Assembly: GCF_000429085.1 (NCBI RefSeq)
Contig: NZ_AUBE01000008.1
Span: forward strand, 186,001 to 250,000
From: Streptomyces flavidovirens DSM 40150
Lineage (GTDB): Bacteria; Actinomycetota; Actinomycetes; Streptomycetales; Streptomycetaceae
Reading direction: 5' to 3'
DNA: 64,000 nucleotides
In this document: positions 33,505 to 42,534 of the stretch, piece after piece
Numbering within the stretch: position 1 is the stretch's first letter
How the letters are laid out: each line of letters starts with the position of its first letter
Program-made: the position numbers and the translations under genes
The notes under the pieces: generated by a model
Database searches by the model: none
Seen by the model: the letters and a program-made list of their open reading frames with translations, nothing else
Told to the model about the DNA's origin: nothing

Positions 33505-34968
33505 ATGCACACCGACACCGAGCGTTGCGTACGCGCCGTCCAGTCCAAGGACTCGCGCTTCGACGGCTGGTTCTTCACCGCGGTCCTGACCACCCGGATC
33601 TACTGCCGCCCCAGCTGCCCGGTGGTGCCTCCCAAGGTCGAGAACATGACCTTCTACCCGAGCGCCGCCGCCTGCCAGCAGGCCGGTTTCCGGGCCTGCA
33701 AGCGCTGCCGGCCCGACACGAGCCCCGGCTCCCCCGAGTGGAACGCCCGCGCCGACGCCGTCGCCCGCGCGATGCGTCTGATCAGCGACGGCGTCGTCGA
33801 CCGCGAGGGCGTGCCGGGGCTCGCCGCGCGCCTCGGCTACAGCACCCGGCAGATCGAGCGCCAGCTACTGGCCGAGCTCGGCGCGGGGCCGCTCGCCCTC
33901 GCCCGGTCCCAGCGCGCCCAGACCGCCCGCCTGCTGATCGAGACGACCCCGCTGCCCATGGCGGACGTGGCCTTCGCCGCCGGATTCTCGTCGGTACGCA
34001 CATTCAACGACACGGTGCGCGAGGTCTTCGCCCTGTCACCGAGCGAACTGCGCAGCCGCGGCGGGAAGCAGCCGCACACCCCCGGCGCGATCTCGCTCCG
34101 GCTGCCGTTCCGCGCCCCGCTCAACCCCACCAACCTCTTCGGCCACCTCGCCGCGACCGCCGTACCGGGCGTCGAGGAATGGCGCGACGGAGCGTACCGG
34201 CGCACGCTCACCCTTCCGTACGGCCACGGCATCGCGACCCTGACCCCGCGTCCCGACCACATCGGCTGCCTGCTGTCCCTCACCGACCTGCGCGACCTGA
34301 CCATCGCCATCAGCCGCTGCCGCAGGCTGCTCGACCTCGACGCCGACCCGGTCGCCATCGACGACCAACTGCGCACCGACCCGCTGCTCGCCCCGCTCGT
34401 CGACAAGGCGCCGGGGCGCAGGGTGCCGCGTACGACCGACGCTGCCGAGTTCGCGGTACGCGCGGTGCTCGGCCAGCAGGTTTCCACGGCCGCCGCCCGC
34501 ACGCACGCGGCCCGCCTGGTCACCGCGCACGGCACGCCGGTCGACGATCCGGGGGGCGGCCTGACCCACCTCTTCCCGGACCCCGCCGGGCTGGCCGCGC
34601 TCGACCCCGAGTCGCTCGCCCTGCCGCGCAGTCGCCGCACGACGTTGACGACGCTGGTCTCCTCGCTCGCCGACGGCAGTCTCACGCTCGGCATCGACAG
34701 CGACTGGGAGCGGGCCCGCGCCCAGCTCATGGCGCTGCCGGGCTTCGGGCCCTGGACGGTCGAGGTGATCGCGATGCGGGCCCTCGGAGACCCGGACGCG
34801 TTCCTGCCGACCGACCTCGGGATCCGGCGGGCCGCGCGGGAGCTGGGGCTGCCGTCGACGCCGGCGGCGTTCACGGCGCGGGCGTCGGCCTGGCGGCCGT
34901 GGCGGGCGTACGCCGTCCAGTACCTCTGGGCCACCGACGATCACCCCATCAACAACCTCCCGGTATGA
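33505..34968 (+). CDS. Ada-AlkA fusion: AraC-type regulator and 3-methyladenine DNA glycosylase
   Basis: The 487-residue protein has three domains. First is an Ada zinc domain (about 1-75) with four cysteines in IYCRPSCPV and ACKRCRPD, the first of which accepts methyl from phosphotriesters. Next is an AraC HTH region (about 85-180, GLAARLGYSTRQIERQLLAE). Last is an AlkA glycosylase domain (about 190-487) with the helix-hairpin-helix LPGFGPWTVEVIAMRALGDP and catalytic Asp in DAFLPTDLGIRR. It senses alkylation damage and excises alkylated bases. Its stop is 12 bases before the ogt start. Confidence 0.93.
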   Translation: MHTDTERCVRAVQSKDSRFDGWFFTAVLTTRIYCRPSCPVVPPKVENMTFYPSAAACQQAGFRACKRCRPDTSPGSPEWNARADAVARAMRLISDGVVDREGVPGLAARLGYSTRQIERQLLAELGAGPLALARSQRAQTARLLIETTPLPMADVAFAAGFSSVRTFNDTVREVFALSPSELRSRGGKQPHTPGAISLRLPFRAPLNPTNLFGHLAATAVPGVEEWRDGAYRRTLTLPYGHGIATLTPRPDHIGCLLSLTDLRDLTIAISRCRRLLDLDADPVAIDDQLRTDPLLAPLVDKAPGRRVPRTTDAAEFAVRAVLGQQVSTAAARTHAARLVTAHGTPVDDPGGGLTHLFPDPAGLAALDPESLALPRSRRTTLTTLVSSLADGSLTLGIDSDWERARAQLMALPGFGPWTVEVIAMRALGDPDAFLPTDLGIRRAARELGLPSTPAAFTARASAWRPWRAYAVQYLWATDDHPINNLPV

Positions 34969-34979
34969 GGAGCGCGTAC

Positions 34980-35486
34980 ATGCACACGCACACCAAGCAG
35001 CACAGCGTCATCGACAGCCCGTACGGTCCCCTGACGCTGGTCGCGACGGACGGCATGCTGTCGGGCCTGTACATGACCGACCAGCGCCACCGGCCGCCGG
35101 AGGAGTCGTTCGGTGAACGGGCGACGGGGATCCTGCGGGAGGCCATCCGGCAGCTCGACGCGTACTTCGCGGGCGAGCTGAAGGAGTTCGACCTGGAGCT
35201 GAGCCTCGACGGCACGCCGTTCCAGCGCGGCGTCTGGGCGCAGCTCCAGCAGATCCCGTACGGCGAGACCTGGACGTACGGCGAACTGGCCGAGCGCCTC
35301 GGCAATCCGGCGGCGTCCCGCGCGGTGGGCCTGGCCAATGGCAGGAACCCGGTCGGCATCATCGTGCCCTGCCACCGGGTGGTCGGGGCGGCGGGGAGCC
35401 TCACCGGCTACGGCGGCGGCCTGGAGCGGAAGCGGAGGCTGCTGGCGTTCGAGGCGGGCGGCACGGCCGGCGGCCGGCTCTTTTAG
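34980..35486 (+). CDS. ogt: Methylated-DNA-protein-cysteine methyltransferase
   Basis: The 168-residue suicide repair protein has the acceptor-cysteine motif IIVPCHRVV and the DNA-binding helix QLQQIPYGETWTYGELAERL. It reverses O6-methylguanine. The ATG at 34980 has GAGGAG 7 bases upstream; an ATG at 34965 that overlaps the ada-alkA stop (ATGA) is in frame, so the two genes are coupled either way. They form a classical adaptive-response unit. Confidence 0.93.
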   Translation: MHTHTKQHSVIDSPYGPLTLVATDGMLSGLYMTDQRHRPPEESFGERATGILREAIRQLDAYFAGELKEFDLELSLDGTPFQRGVWAQLQQIPYGETWTYGELAERLGNPAASRAVGLANGRNPVGIIVPCHRVVGAAGSLTGYGGGLERKRRLLAFEAGGTAGGRLF

Positions 35487-35571
35487 GGACGGGTGCGGGT
35501 GGATGCGGGTGCTGGTGCGGGTTGGGCGGGTCCGCTGCGGCGGGGCCGGGGAAAGCCCCGCCGCAGGCGGT

Positions 35572-36765
35572 CTAGTCGGTGACCGGGGTGAACGGGTTCG
35601 GAGGCTGCCCCGTCCAGCGGTGCAGAACCGCCCGCGCCGTCTGCTTCGTCACGCCGTCCTCCACCACCGTGCCCGCCTCCACGAGGTAGAAGCGGCCGTC
35701 GTCGAGCGAGATCAGACCGTACTGCCCGCCGGACTCCCACCCGTACGTCCCCGACGCCTCATGGTGCAGCCCCGCGCGGAGCAACGGCAGCAACTCGCCG
35801 ACCTCCGGCTCCGGCTGACCCGTGACCGGCCCGGTGACCGGCCGCTTCGAACCGTCGGCGATGAAGAGCGAGTAGTTGGGGAACTGCGGCTTCGCGCCCT
35901 TGTAGACCGCCATCAGCCAGTTGCCGGTGTGCGCGTCGTACTCCAGATTCTGTACGCCGTAACGCGTGTTGCCGGTGCGGACGAAGTACTTGCCGTCCAC
36001 GTACGGGGGACCGCTGGTGTGCGGCGCGCTCTGCGGCAGCGGTCGCTCGTACTTGCGCCACTTCCGTACGTCGTACTGGAGCAGGACCTGATGGTCGTTG
36101 TCCTGCCGCTTGACGTTCGAGTAGATGCCGTACGCGACCGTCAGGACCTGCTTGCCGCGCTTGACGAGGCTGCCGCGGTCGAGCTCGGGCCCGAAGGCGA
36201 CTCCGTCGATCCCGCTGCACCCGTACCGGTGGTCGGGGGTGTTGGCGGTGTCGCCGTCGAACTTCCCGTCCCTGTTCATGTCGGCCGTGTAGTCGTCCAC
36301 GACCTCCTGGAGGTGGACGGTCGACACGACGTCGCTGGTCCGCGCGTCCATGCCCATGCGGTTGATGCGGTCCCCATCGAGAATCGCGATGTAGAAGGCC
36401 TTCGCCGACTTGTACTCCAGCGAGCCGTAGACCCGCCCGTCCGTCGTGTTGTAGTCCAGATCGCCGAGATGCCCGGTGAATCCGGATACGGAACCCACCG
36501 GATTTCCGCGCAAATCAGTCTTGACGAGGAGGTTGGTGAAGGAGAAGTACATGAACCCCTTGCGGCGGTCCACCGCCACGCCCTGGACGTGACCGGACTT
36601 CCACGCGCCGCCCCTTATCTCGGCGGGCAGGTGTCTCCCCTTGGGCGCCGCGGCCGTTGACGTCCGCTCGGACGGTTCCTCCGCTCCGGCCGCGACGGTG
36701 CCCTGGGCCACAAGGGCCCCGGCAGCAAGGACAGTCAGGACTCCGCCGGCGAATGTGCGTCGCAT
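35572..36765 (-). CDS. Secreted protein of unknown function
   Basis: The 397-residue protein has a Sec signal peptide (MRRTFAGGVLTVLAAGALVA...AGAEE, about 1-29). The mature part has repeated strand-rich units such as HVQGVAVDRRKGFMYFSFTN, GHLGDLDYNTTDGRVYGSLE and NLEYDAHTGNWLMAVYKG, suggesting a beta-propeller. The stretch DMNRDGKFDGDTANTPDH resembles a calcium-binding loop. No catalytic family is recognised. GGAGAG precedes the ATG. The leader region carries short tandem repeats. Confidence 0.75.
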   Translation of the reverse strand: MRRTFAGGVLTVLAAGALVAQGTVAAGAEEPSERTSTAAAPKGRHLPAEIRGGAWKSGHVQGVAVDRRKGFMYFSFTNLLVKTDLRGNPVGSVSGFTGHLGDLDYNTTDGRVYGSLEYKSAKAFYIAILDGDRINRMGMDARTSDVVSTVHLQEVVDDYTADMNRDGKFDGDTANTPDHRYGCSGIDGVAFGPELDRGSLVKRGKQVLTVAYGIYSNVKRQDNDHQVLLQYDVRKWRKYERPLPQSAPHTSGPPYVDGKYFVRTGNTRYGVQNLEYDAHTGNWLMAVYKGAKPQFPNYSLFIADGSKRPVTGPVTGQPEPEVGELLPLLRAGLHHEASGTYGWESGGQYGLISLDDGRFYLVEAGTVVEDGVTKQTARAVLHRWTGQPPNPFTPVTD

Positions 36766-36786
36766 GGGCTCTCCAAGTTTCGTCGA

Positions 36787-36838
36787 GGAACGAAGCGGAA
36801 CGAAAGCGGAACGAAGGCGAACGAGGGCGAACGAAGGA
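36787..36838 (-). repeat. Five tandem 10-11-bp repeats before the secreted protein gene
   Basis: Imperfect units GGAACGAAGC, GGAACGAAAGC, GGAACGAAGGC, GAACGAGGGC and GAACGAAGGAG follow one another on the plus strand, starting about 20 bases upstream of the minus-strand start codon. They lie in the leader or promoter. Confidence 0.7.
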
Positions 36839-36961
36839 GTGGGGGATGCCAGGCACGTTAGGCCGCGCTGTGGTCCGTTCGGTGCACTCCGGTGCAACAC
36901 CGGGTGAAGGCACTGAGGCAACAGACCGTAGAGGTCACCGGGGTTGACGGACAGGCTTGAT

Positions 36962-38023
36962 TCAGCCGAGCACCAGCCGCGCCGTACGGTGGGCCAGTTC
37001 GGTGATCCGTACGCCGTCGAACCCGAACACCGCGCTGCGCACCGTGTCCTCCAGCGGCTCGGTCCACTGCCGTCCGATGCCGGCGGCCCCGGACAGCACC
37101 CCGGCCACCGAGCCCGCCGTCGCTCCGTTGGAGTCGGTGTCGAGCCCGCCGCGCACGGTGAGTGCGATGGTCCGGGTGAAGTCGCCGTCGCCGTACAGCA
37201 GGCCGGCCGTGATGACCGCGGCGTTCGGGACGACGTGGATCCAGCCGAGCCGGCCCGTCTCCTCGTCCATCGCGGTGAGTGTGTCCTCCCACGCCGCCCC
37301 GGCCGCGTGCAGCGCGAGCGTGTGACGGACCGTACGGGCGAGGCGGCTGCTCGCCGGTACGCGCTCCAGCGCCGCCTCCAAAGCGGCGCGCGGCCCGGAC
37401 GCGGTGAAAGCGGCGGCGATCAGCGCTGCCGCCCACATCGCGCCGTACACGCCATTGCCGGTGTGCGACAGCACGGCGTCGCGGCGGGCCAGCGCGGCCG
37501 CCCGGTGCGGGTCGCCCGGATTGGTCCAGCCGAAGATGTCGGCGCGGATGAGGGCGCCGATCCACTCCTGGTACGGGTTCTCGTAGGTGGCGGTCAGCGG
37601 CGGCCTCAGGCCGTTCGCGAGATTGCGGTACGTCACCCGCTCGGCGGTGAACGTCTGCAGGTACGGCAGGCGCAGCAGCCACAGTTCGCCGACCTCCTCG
37701 GTGGTGAAAGCGAAGCCGTGGGTCTCCAGCAGGTGCAGACCGAGGATCGCGTAGTCGACGTCGTCGTCCCGGCAGCTGCCGCTGATCCGGCCGCGTACGC
37801 AGTGCTGCCATTCGGGACGCAGTTCGAAACCGGTCGTGGCGGACGGGGGCTCGGGCAGGTAGTCGGTGAGGGGGAGTGCGCCGGTCAGCCGCAGATAGCG
37901 GTCGATGCGTGCCCGCGTCCAGTAGTCGCCGCGCTCCACGGGCTTGCCGAGCATGTTGCCCGCGATTCTGCCCAGCCAGCCACCGAGGATCCGGTCGGCC
38001 GTGTGCGTGCTGTGTGGCGTCAT
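36962..38023 (-). CDS. ADP-ribosylglycohydrolase-family protein
   Basis: The 353-residue all-helical protein belongs to the DraG/ARH group. The first metal-binding region is SGSCRDDDVDYAILGL and the second is RGGLDTDSNGATAGSVAGVL, where family members read GGDTDTxGAxxGAxxGA. It removes ADP-ribose from proteins or other molecules. It may be functionally linked to the macrodomain protein encoded at 32933, though on the other strand. It is divergent from glycerate kinase. Confidence 0.88.
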   Translation of the reverse strand: MTPHSTHTADRILGGWLGRIAGNMLGKPVERGDYWTRARIDRYLRLTGALPLTDYLPEPPSATTGFELRPEWQHCVRGRISGSCRDDDVDYAILGLHLLETHGFAFTTEEVGELWLLRLPYLQTFTAERVTYRNLANGLRPPLTATYENPYQEWIGALIRADIFGWTNPGDPHRAAALARRDAVLSHTGNGVYGAMWAAALIAAAFTASGPRAALEAALERVPASSRLARTVRHTLALHAAGAAWEDTLTAMDEETGRLGWIHVVPNAAVITAGLLYGDGDFTRTIALTVRGGLDTDSNGATAGSVAGVLSGAAGIGRQWTEPLEDTVRSAVFGFDGVRITELAHRTARLVLG

Positions 38024-38338
38024 GCGTCGGGTCTACCCGCTTCCGGTGGTCCAGCATGGGGGATTTGTGTGATTTTCACTGGTATGCGAGAGAGGTGGGA
38101 CGCGCGGCGCGCGATGAGGTGCGGCGACTTCACTCCGGTCGCCGCCGATGGAGTGAACCCGTTCGACGATCGGGCAGGTACGCATAACGACCCACTATGG
38201 GCGTAAAAAATATGAAAGATCTGGTTGGCGCGCCGTTCGGGGGATCCGCGCCACGCCGGACGCCCATGGGCAGGGGCCCCTTCCTGCGGATAAGGTCGGG
38301 GCGGCGCGACTGCCTGTTCGAAAGCAAGGGATAGCAAG
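38024..38338. other. Gap of 315 bases with an AT-rich island and a possible 45-residue frame
   Basis: A strikingly AT-rich run around 38180-38222 (ACTATGGGCGTAAAAAATAT) stands out and may be the glycerate kinase promoter, though no -35/-10 pair is convincing. ATG 38197 opens a 45-codon frame (MGVKNMKDLVGAPFGGSA...) ending at 38334. It has no ribosome site and an arginine-rich end, so I do not call it a gene. Confidence 0.35.
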
Positions 38339-39472
38339 GTGACGGACGGAGCAGTAACTGAGACCGCCCGCGTGCTCGTCGCGGCGGACAAGTTCAAGGG
38401 CTCGCTCACGGCCGTGCAGGTCGCGGAGCGGGTGACGGCCGGGCTGCGGCGGGTTGTCCCCGGCGTAAGCGTCGAGGCACTGCCTGTCGCCGACGGCGGC
38501 GACGGCACGGTGGCCGCGGCGGTCGCGGCCGGGTTCGAGCGCCGGGAGGTACGGGTCACCGGACCGCTCGGCGAGCAGCTCACGGCGGCGTTCGCGCTGC
38601 GCGACGGCACCGCCGTGGTCGAAATGGCGGAGGCCTCGGGTCTCCAGCACCTGCCCGAGGGTGTATTCGCGCCGCTCACCGCGACGACGTACGGCTCCGG
38701 TGAGCTGCTGCGCGCCGCACTCGACGCGGGCGCCCGCACGATCGTCTTCGGCGTCGGCGGCAGCGCCACCACCGACGGCGGTGCGGGCATGCTGGCTGCG
38801 CTCGGCGCGCGCTTCCTGGACGCGGCGGGCGAACCGGTCGGTCCTGGCGGCGCGGCTCTGCGCGACCTGGCGACGGCCGACCTTTCCGGCCTGGACCCAC
38901 GTCTCGCCGACGTGGACCTGGTCCTCGCCAGCGACGTCGACAACCCGCTGACCGGCCCGAAGGGCGCGGCGGCGGTGTACGGCCCCCAGAAGGGCGCCAC
39001 CGAGGAGGACGTGGCCACGCTCGACGCGGCGCTGGCCCACTACGCCTCCGTACTCGGGCCGCAGTACGCGGACTCGCCCGGCGCGGGTGCGGCGGGCGGC
39101 ATCGGGTACGGCGCGCTGATCGCGCTCGGCGCGAGCTTCCGCCCCGGCATCGAGGTCATGCTCGACGTGCTCGGCTTCGCCGATGCCCTGTCCCGCGCGA
39201 CCCTGGTCATCACGGGCGAGGGCTCGCTCGACGCGCAGACGCTCCACGGCAAGGCGCCGGCGGGCGTGGCGGCGGCGGCGCGCGCCAAGAACGTCGAGGT
39301 CATCGCGGTTTGCGGCCGGCTGGCCCTCCCCCCGGAGGTCCTCGGGACGGCCGGCATCCGCCGCGCGTACGCCCTGGCCGACCTGGAGCCGGACCCGGCC
39401 CGCTCGATGGCCCAGGCGGGCCCGCTGCTGGAACGAGTGGCGGAGAACATCGCCCGCGACTTCCTGACCTGA
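38339..39472 (+). CDS. glxK: Glycerate kinase
   Basis: A 377-residue type II glycerate kinase (GarK/GlxK family) that phosphorylates D-glycerate with ATP. Signature segments are VLVAADKFKGSLTAVQVAE, ADGGDGTVAA, GVGGSATTDGGAGMLAALG, DVDNPLTGPKGAAAVYGPQKG and TGEGSLDAQTLHGKAP. The start is GTG at 38339, with AAGGG about 10 bases upstream. It stands alone; it could use glycerate from glyoxylate recycling, but no glyoxylate carboligase gene is in the window. Confidence 0.93.
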   Translation: MTDGAVTETARVLVAADKFKGSLTAVQVAERVTAGLRRVVPGVSVEALPVADGGDGTVAAAVAAGFERREVRVTGPLGEQLTAAFALRDGTAVVEMAEASGLQHLPEGVFAPLTATTYGSGELLRAALDAGARTIVFGVGGSATTDGGAGMLAALGARFLDAAGEPVGPGGAALRDLATADLSGLDPRLADVDLVLASDVDNPLTGPKGAAAVYGPQKGATEEDVATLDAALAHYASVLGPQYADSPGAGAAGGIGYGALIALGASFRPGIEVMLDVLGFADALSRATLVITGEGSLDAQTLHGKAPAGVAAAARAKNVEVIAVCGRLALPPEVLGTAGIRRAYALADLEPDPARSMAQAGPLLERVAENIARDFLT

Positions 39473-39689
39473 CGGCGCCGGGGGCGGGTGGCGGCGGCGG
39501 GGGACCGCGCGCCTTTAGGGGCGCGTCGTCCTCCATCGCCGGACGGGCTTGATCTCCGGGGTGCGGCTCAGCTTCCGGGCCGCGCCCCAGGGCCCGCCGT
39601 CGCTGCGAAGCCGATGGGCCGTCAGCCCCGGTGACGCGTTGCGCGGGCCGCAGGCCCACCGCGTGCGGCGGGGCGGGTCCGGGAGAGGC

Positions 39690-40110
39690 TCTTCCCAACC
39701 GCAGCGTTTCAAGGTAGAGGCGCTGCCCGCCTGGATCCTGGGCACCGGCAAGCCCGAGCGGCACCGACCCCGTCGCCTCGTCCGCGGGCACCGCGAGCAA
39801 GGCGGCACGCACCTGCTGCGAGTGGATGAGCTCCATGCGCTGCGCGGGGCGCCGCGACACGGAGGCCGAGGGTGACACCGTGCCCTCGTGCCTCGGCGAC
39901 GAGGCGGGCGAGACCGGCCGCGAACCGCCACGGCTTGCGCTCGGCGGCTTCCGCCCGTGCAGCAGCACATCGGCCGGCCTGCACGAGCTGCCCGGCCGTC
40001 GGCAGCATGTTCCGGCGAAGGGGTGAGCGGCCCGCCGCGACGTGCGCTCGAACAACGGCTCACCGAAGCGCGCGCGACACGCTCCCGCCAGATCCGCAGC
40101 CTGCCTCTAT
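39690..40110 (-). pseudogene. Decayed LysR-type regulator divergent from the beta-lactamase
   Basis: Read on the minus strand, pieces of a LysR protein lie in successive frames. GEPLFERTSRRAA is the end of the winged HTH (about 40066-40028). LLPTAGQLVQAGRCAAARA and the following segment to GHGVTLGLRVA (about 40005-39855) are the linker and start of the effector domain. A further frame continues with MELIHSQQVRAALLAVPADE to LYLETLRLG (39838 to about 39694). At least two frameshifts separate them and the first HTH helix is not visible. The arrangement, divergent from a class A beta-lactamase, is that of blaL-blaA and ampR-ampC. The 39473-39690 stretch shows nothing else. Confidence 0.55.
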
Positions 40111-40218
40111 GCCAGTTGGGCATGGATCAACGCGTGAGCGTATTGGACCGCATGGCCGCCGGGCACGAGGGTGGTCCCAGCACTTACCACCACGTATGGG
40201 CCCCTGGAGGTTTGAAGC

Positions 40219-41184
40219 ATGCAGCACAGTCATGCCCGGCGCGCCGTTCTTGGTGCCCTTGCCGCGCTCTCCCTCGCCCCGCTCGTCGCCTGCGGCCAAG
40301 GCGACTCCTCGGCCTCGTCGCCTCCGTCTCCCGCTGCGTCCTCGTCCTCGTCCGCGTCCGCGTTGCAGAAGGAGACGGCGAGGCCGGGTGCGGCTGCGAA
40401 GCCGTACGCTCGCGAGTTGAAGGAGCTTGAGCGCGAGTTCGACGCGCGGCTGGGTGTCTACGCCGTCGACACGGGCACCGGGCGCGAGGTGGCCTACAAC
40501 GATGGCGAGCGGTTTCCCTACGCCTCCACGTTCAAGGCGCTTGCCGCCGGAGCCGTTCTGCGCGAGTACGCCCCGAGCGGCATGGGCCGGGTGATCAAGT
40601 ACTCCAGGGACGATCTGATCGCCCACTCCCCGGTGACCGAGAAGCACCTCGAGACGGGGATGAGTCTGAGCGCGCTGTGTGACGCCGCCGTCCGCTTCAG
40701 CGACAACACCGCGGCCAACCTCCTGCTGGACCAACTGGGCGGCCCACGGGGCATGGACGCCGTACTCGAAGAGCTGGGTGACGACGTCACCCGGATGGAG
40801 CGCCGGGAGCCGCAGCTGAGCCAATGGGACCCACGCTCCACGCGTGACACGACCACGCCGCGCGCGCTGGCCGGCGACCTGCGCGCGTTCGTTCTCGGAG
40901 ACGCCCTCGGCAAGGGCGAACGCGCGCAGCTCACGAAGTGGCTGCGGACCAACACCACCGGAGCAGAGCTCATCAGGGCCGGGATGCCCAAGGACTGGGT
41001 GGTCGGCGACAAGACCGGAACCGGGAGCACCTACGGCGCCCGCAACGACATCGCCGTGGTGTGGCCCCCCGGCACCGCACCCATCGTCGTGGCGATCATG
41101 TCGAACCGCAGCGAAAAAAACGCCGACCACGACAATGAACTGATCGCGGAAGCCGCATCCGTGGTCGCCGGCACGCTGTCGTAG
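40219..41184 (+). CDS. Class A beta-lactamase lipoprotein
   Basis: A 321-residue serine beta-lactamase. The N-terminus has ARRAVLG and a lipobox LVAC (Cys25), then a Ser-rich linker, so the enzyme is probably tethered to the outer face of the membrane. The active site has Ser103-Thr-Phe-Lys106 (STFK), Ser161-Asp-Asn (SDN), Glu197 in EPQLS and Lys265-Thr-Gly (KTG), corresponding to Ambler 70-73, 130-132, 166 and 234-236. The residue at Ambler 170 is Ser instead of the common Asn. GGAGG lies 9 bases before the ATG. The divergent LysR gene that would normally induce it is broken, so expression is likely constitutive or lost (inference). Confidence 0.92.
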   Translation: MQHSHARRAVLGALAALSLAPLVACGQGDSSASSPPSPAASSSSSASALQKETARPGAAAKPYARELKELEREFDARLGVYAVDTGTGREVAYNDGERFPYASTFKALAAGAVLREYAPSGMGRVIKYSRDDLIAHSPVTEKHLETGMSLSALCDAAVRFSDNTAANLLLDQLGGPRGMDAVLEELGDDVTRMERREPQLSQWDPRSTRDTTTPRALAGDLRAFVLGDALGKGERAQLTKWLRTNTTGAELIRAGMPKDWVVGDKTGTGSTYGARNDIAVVWPPGTAPIVVAIMSNRSEKNADHDNELIAEAASVVAGTLS

Positions 41185-41210
41185 CCAAGTAGCCAAGTAG
41201 CCAAGTAGCT
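41182..41210 (+). repeat. TAGCCAAG octamer repeated three times at the beta-lactamase stop codon
   Basis: Three perfect tandem copies of TAGCCAAG, then TAGC, begin with the stop codon itself. It is a simple-sequence repeat that gains or loses units without changing the protein. Confidence 0.85.
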
Positions 41211-41242
41211 GTGTCCGGCGGGTACTTACGATCAGTGGCGGA

Positions 41243-42439
41243 TCAATGGAAATACGATTCGAGCGTGCCGCGACGCCGGACATCGAGCGTCGCGCAGTGG
41301 AACGAGCCGCCGAACGGCGCGTAGTGCAGCAGGTCGCACGGGATCGGCTCGAATCCCCACTTTTCCAGCGCGCGCAGCATGTCGGTGTGGTGCCGCTCCG
41401 CGATCACCCGTTTTTCGTCGATCATGAGAAGGTTCATGCTGAGCCACTTGCCGCACATCGAGGTCATCTTGAGCAAGCGCTCGTCGATCGGGTTGGGCTG
41501 CGGGGCGATCAGGATGTCCCACGAGCTCAGGACGTCGGGCAGGCGGTCGACATCGATGTATTCGGGATTGACCAGTACCTTGCCGGGCGCGAGCAAGAGG
41601 AACGTCGTGTCGATGTGCATGGGCGTGGGGCAGCGGCTCTCGATCTCGTGGATGCGATAACCGGGTCCGAGATGGCGGCGCAGCCAGTCGATGCCCATGC
41701 GGTTGGTGACGTTGCTCCGCGTGACGAACAGGTCGCGTCCCGCGCGTACGAAATCCGCCGCGTCGAAAACCGGCTCGAACTCGGTGAGGATGTAGCGCAT
41801 GGGCTCGCCGGCCTCGGGGATACGGAAATCCGCGTCGAACAGTTCGTCAGTGAGCTGCGGCTTCGGCGCCGCCGTCCAGCGCGCGCCGCGCCGGAAGTAG
41901 TCCTTGAGGAGCGCGCGATAGGAGTGGGTCTCGAAATATCGGCACGGCCATGCCATCGGCGTCTCGATGATCTCGTCGCCGATCACGAGCATGCTGTCAC
42001 GCGGACAGGTGTTGCAAAAACCGCGCGACGACCAGTCGGGGGTGGCGAAGCGTTGCCGGTGGTCGACCACGTCCGGGCGCGTGACCGTGATGCCGAGGGA
42101 CTGCAGGAGAGCGATGAACTGATCGAGCTCCTGCTGCGCCGGCTCGATCAGCATGCGTGGGTACCTGACGCCCGCGGCAAGCCCCTGCAACCGCGCCGCC
42201 CATGGTGGGATGTTGCAGGCCACTACCGGATGGTTGGAGGGGATCGTCGCGCCATCGAGGCGGCCGACGATGATCTCCTCCAGCGGGTCCCACTCGTTGT
42301 GCGAGCTGACCGGCGAAACGAGCGGTTCCGCTGCGTCGTCCGTCGTGACCGATGGCGCCGACCATGCGTAGTGCGCAGGCCGCGTACGGGCATCGTCGTC
42401 CGCCGCCGTCGGAATGCCGGGCCTCTGCACTGCCGCCAT
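41243..42439 (-). CDS. Glycine amidinotransferase (AGAT)-like enzyme
   Basis: A 398-residue amidinotransferase that moves the amidino group of arginine to an amine. The catalytic cysteine is Cys382 in GGSFHCATLDVRRRGTLESY, nearly the same C-terminal motif as vertebrate AGAT and cyanobacterial CyrA/SxtG. The catalytic His is in CPTPMHIDTTFLLL and the Asp in PVFDAADFVRAGRDLF. Family length is about 390-420. Unlike StrB it has no aminoglycoside neighbours. AGGGGAAGGGG lies before the ATG at 42439. The upstream 95 bases are AT-rich for this genome (GAGTTAATGATTT) and could be an acquired promoter. The acceptor amine is unknown. Confidence 0.85.
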   Translation of the reverse strand: MAAVQRPGIPTAADDDARTRPAHYAWSAPSVTTDDAAEPLVSPVSSHNEWDPLEEIIVGRLDGATIPSNHPVVACNIPPWAARLQGLAAGVRYPRMLIEPAQQELDQFIALLQSLGITVTRPDVVDHRQRFATPDWSSRGFCNTCPRDSMLVIGDEIIETPMAWPCRYFETHSYRALLKDYFRRGARWTAAPKPQLTDELFDADFRIPEAGEPMRYILTEFEPVFDAADFVRAGRDLFVTRSNVTNRMGIDWLRRHLGPGYRIHEIESRCPTPMHIDTTFLLLAPGKVLVNPEYIDVDRLPDVLSSWDILIAPQPNPIDERLLKMTSMCGKWLSMNLLMIDEKRVIAERHHTDMLRALEKWGFEPIPCDLLHYAPFGGSFHCATLDVRRRGTLESYFH

Positions 42440-42534
42440 GGTCAGCCCCTTCCCCTCGCAGAAATCATTAACTCACTGTATCCAATGCTTCACCCAATGT
42501 GGTGCGGTCGAGCTGCCACACCACACACCACACA

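Noticed and set aside
38197..38334. Possible 45-residue basic peptide before glycerate kinase
   Set aside because: No ribosome site, arginine-rich noncoding-like C-terminal half, and it lies in what looks like the promoter region.
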